Assembly (NCBI GenBank): GCA_009782505.1
Contig: WRIW01000001.1
Span: 1 to 64,000, forward strand
Direction of reading: 5' to 3'
Origin: Clostridiales bacterium
GTDB lineage: Bacteria; Bacillota; Peptococcia; DRI-13; UBA5745
Length of the DNA: 64,000 bases
A model generated the notes under the pieces. It had not been told where the DNA came from, did no database searches, and saw nothing but the letters and a program-made list of their open reading frames with translations. Made by a program: the position numbers and the translations under genes. How positions within the stretch are numbered: position 1 is the stretch's first letter; the number at the start of each line of letters is the position of its first letter. Below, in pieces: positions 62,396-64,000 of this stretch.

Positions 62396-64000
62396 ATATC
62401 CCGTATGGCGCCCATCATACCTTCCGCGTCCAGCCCCAGCCGCTTCCTGAGCTCCTTCTGGCTGCCGTGGGGTATAAACTCATCCGGCAGGTGGAGGTTG
62501 CGTATCTTTCCATGGTAGCCGGATTCAGTGAGAAGTTGCGTCACCGCCATGCCCAGGCCTCCCGTGCCCGCGTTCTCCTCCGCGGTAAGGGTCATGTTGC
62601 ACCATCTGGCGGCTTCCCATATGCCGTCGCGATCCAGGGGCTTTAGGAAGCAGGGGTCATACACCGCCACTTCAAGCCCTTCCTCTTCCAGCGTCTGCGC
62701 CGCGACCAGCGCGTCGTAGACCAGGGGGCCCGCCGCTATGATCATTACCTGGCTGCCCGTGCGAAGCATCTGCCCCTTGCCCCAGGAAGGCGCCCCGCCC
62801 AGTCTCGGCAGCAGCATCTCGATGGCGTCGGCGCCCAGGCCTCTGCCCTTCGGATACCGCAGCGCCACGGGCCCGCCTTCGTGGCCGCAGGCAAGGCGGA
62901 GCATGTGGGACAGCATGTATTCGTCCCTGGGCAGCAGGACGGCCATGTCCGGGATATGATTCAGGTAAGAGAGGTCGAAGGCGCCGTGATGGGTAGGCCC
63001 GTCCTCCCCTACCAGCCCGCTCCGGTCTAAGGCGAATACCACTGGGGCGGATTGCAGGGCGGCGTCCTGGATCAATTGGTCGTAAGCGCGCTGCAGAAAG
63101 CTCGAGTATACCGCTACTACCGGCTTGTACCCGTCCAGGGCCAAGGCGGCGGCGAAGCTCACCGCCGTCTGCTCCGCGATGCCTACGTCGAAGAATCGCG
63201 AGGGGTACCGCCTTCGGAACTCCTCCAGCCCGGTACCGTCCGCCATAGCGGCGGTGACGGCCACGATCCGCGGCTCCTCCGCCGCCAGCCCGGTCAGGGC
63301 TTGGGAAAAAGCTTCCGTATACGTCGGCGCCTGGGCGGCGCTGTCTGTACTGACCTTCCCGGTCTCCAAGTCGAAAGGGGGCGTGCTGTGGAAAGCCGTG
63401 GCGTCTTCCGCCGCCGGTGGGTAGCCCCTCCCCTTCTCCGTCACTACATGAAGCAGCACCGGCCCCTTGAGTTCCTTCACCTGCTCCAGCATAGCGATGA
63501 CTTCCTTCAGATCATGCCCGTCTACCGGGCCGTAGTATTGGAAGCCCAGCTCGCTGAAAACCACACCGTTTACCATGATATACCGTAAGCTGTCCTTCAT
63601 GGTCTCGATCAAGCGGATGAGGCCGGCGCCCACCAGGGGGACCTTCGATAAAAATGACCTCACCGCCTGCTTGCTCCCCGTATACGCCGGGGACGACCGC
63701 AGCTTACTCAGATACCGGGATAGGCCCCCTACATTACGCGCGATGGACATGGAGTTGTCGTTCAGGATGACAAGGACGTCCGTATCCAGCTCCCCCGCAA
63801 GGTTAAGCGATTCGAAAGCCTGCCCGCCGGTCATGGAGCCGTCCCCGATGACTGCGACGACCTTGTGGGTCTCGCCCCTGAGGTCCCGCGCCTTGGCGAA
63901 ACCCAAAGCCGCCGCGATAGAAGTGCTGCTATGCCCCGTATCGTATGGGTCGCTGATACTTTCCGCCCGCTTGGGGAAACCCGACAAGCCTTCCCTTTGC
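62386..64000 (-). CDS. dxs: 1-deoxy-D-xylulose-5-phosphate synthase, 3' part (5' end outside window)
   Basis: The first enzyme of the MEP pathway, condensing pyruvate with glyceraldehyde 3-phosphate using thiamine diphosphate. The frame is open to the window edge (QREGLSGFPKRAES), so the TTG at 63987 is internal and about 100 N-terminal residues are missing. Visible are DTGHSSTSIAAALGFA, GDGSMTGGQAFESLN (cofactor motif), YGPVDGHDL, DVGIAEQTAV and GEDGPTHHG. The last enzyme of the same pathway, IspH, is also in this window. Confidence 0.95.
   Translation of the reverse strand, partial: QREGLSGFPKRAESISDPYDTGHSSTSIAAALGFAKARDLRGETHKVVAVIGDGSMTGGQAFESLNLAGELDTDVLVILNDNSMSIARNVGGLSRYLSKLRSSPAYTGSKQAVRSFLSKVPLVGAGLIRLIETMKDSLRYIMVNGVVFSELGFQYYGPVDGHDLKEVIAMLEQVKELKGPVLLHVVTEKGRGYPPAAEDATAFHSTPPFDLETGKVSTDSAAQAPTYTEAFSQALTGLAAEEPRIVAVTAAMADGTGLEEFRRRYPSRFFDVGIAEQTAVSFAAALALDGYKPVVAVYSSFLQRAYDQLIQDAALQSAPVVFALDRSGLVGEDGPTHHGAFDLSYLNHIPDMAVLLPRDEYMLSHMLRLACGHEGGPVALRYPKGRGLGADAIEMLLPRLGGAPSWGKGQMLRTGSQVMIIAAGPLVYDALVAAQTLEEEGLEVAVYDPCFLKPLDRDGIWEAARWCNMTLTAEENAGTGGLGMAVTQLLTESGYHGKIRNLHLPDEFIPHGSQKELRKRLGLDAEGMMGAIRDMCR

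Overview
The window is one continuous piece of a bacterial chromosome with high GC content and tightly packed genes that often overlap by 4-14 bp. Gene content and order point to the Clostridia (Bacillota). The yebC-ruvCAB / queA-tgt-yajC-secDF / recJ-relA / hemZ-aspS series, a 6S RNA between aspS and tcdA, a HutP-like protein before cmk, an IspH fused to ribosomal protein S1, and the dxs-tlyA-nadK-argR-recN-xerD block are all familiar from that class. A SpoIID/LytB-family protein and the clostridial HemZ enzyme fit as well. I cannot name a genus. No phage, plasmid, CRISPR array, tRNA or rRNA is visible.

Layout. 1-2.1 kb: the end of mutS2 and a small acidic protein, closed by a terminator that can work in both directions. 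2.1-5.3 kb (minus): a large class A penicillin-binding protein. 5.4-24.3 kb (plus): a Nudix hydrolase, then yebC-ruvC-ruvA-ruvB-queH-spoIID-like-queA-tgt, then yajC-secD-secF-lapA-like-recJ/RecQ fusion-relA-MBL hydrolase-hemZ. 24.3-44.2 kb (plus): aspS, a palindromic repeat, 6S RNA, tcdA, rarA, mnmA, miaB, mutS, mutL, a methyltransferase, miaA, hflX, a methionine gamma-lyase-family gene, lysA, a site-2 protease, trpS and scpA. 44.2-52.2 kb (plus): a repeat, scpB, rluB, hutP-like, cmk, plsC, ispH-rpsA and an ABC-F ATPase. 52.2-57.5 kb: a repeat, lexA, then a minus-strand lipoprotein/hypothetical pair diverging from ppdK, and a third large palindrome. 57.5-64 kb (minus): dxs (cut by the window end)-tlyA-nadK-argR-recN-xerD.

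How the genes work together. Recombination and repair dominate (ruvABC, recJ, rarA, mutSL, recN, lexA, xerD). tRNA modification is second (queH-queA-tgt, tcdA, mnmA, miaA, miaB). Protein export (yajC-secDF), chromosome segregation (scpAB), stringent response (relA), isoprenoid synthesis (dxs, ispH) and cell-wall synthesis (PBP) complete a housekeeping region.

Unusual signals. (1) Three homologous, very long imperfect palindromes (about 220-290 bp) lie directly downstream of aspS, the ABC-F gene and ppdK; they carry internal hairpins whose stems vary by compensatory changes. (2) A different 120 bp palindrome with 30 bp direct repeats lies between scpA and scpB. (3) RecJ is fused to a RecQ-like helicase. 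(4) cmk has no ATG/GTG/TTG start in front of its P-loop and may start at AUC; ispH may do the same. (5) LexA has arginine where the catalytic lysine is expected and lacks the Ala-Gly cleavage site. Everything was read by eye; no alignment or folding program was run.
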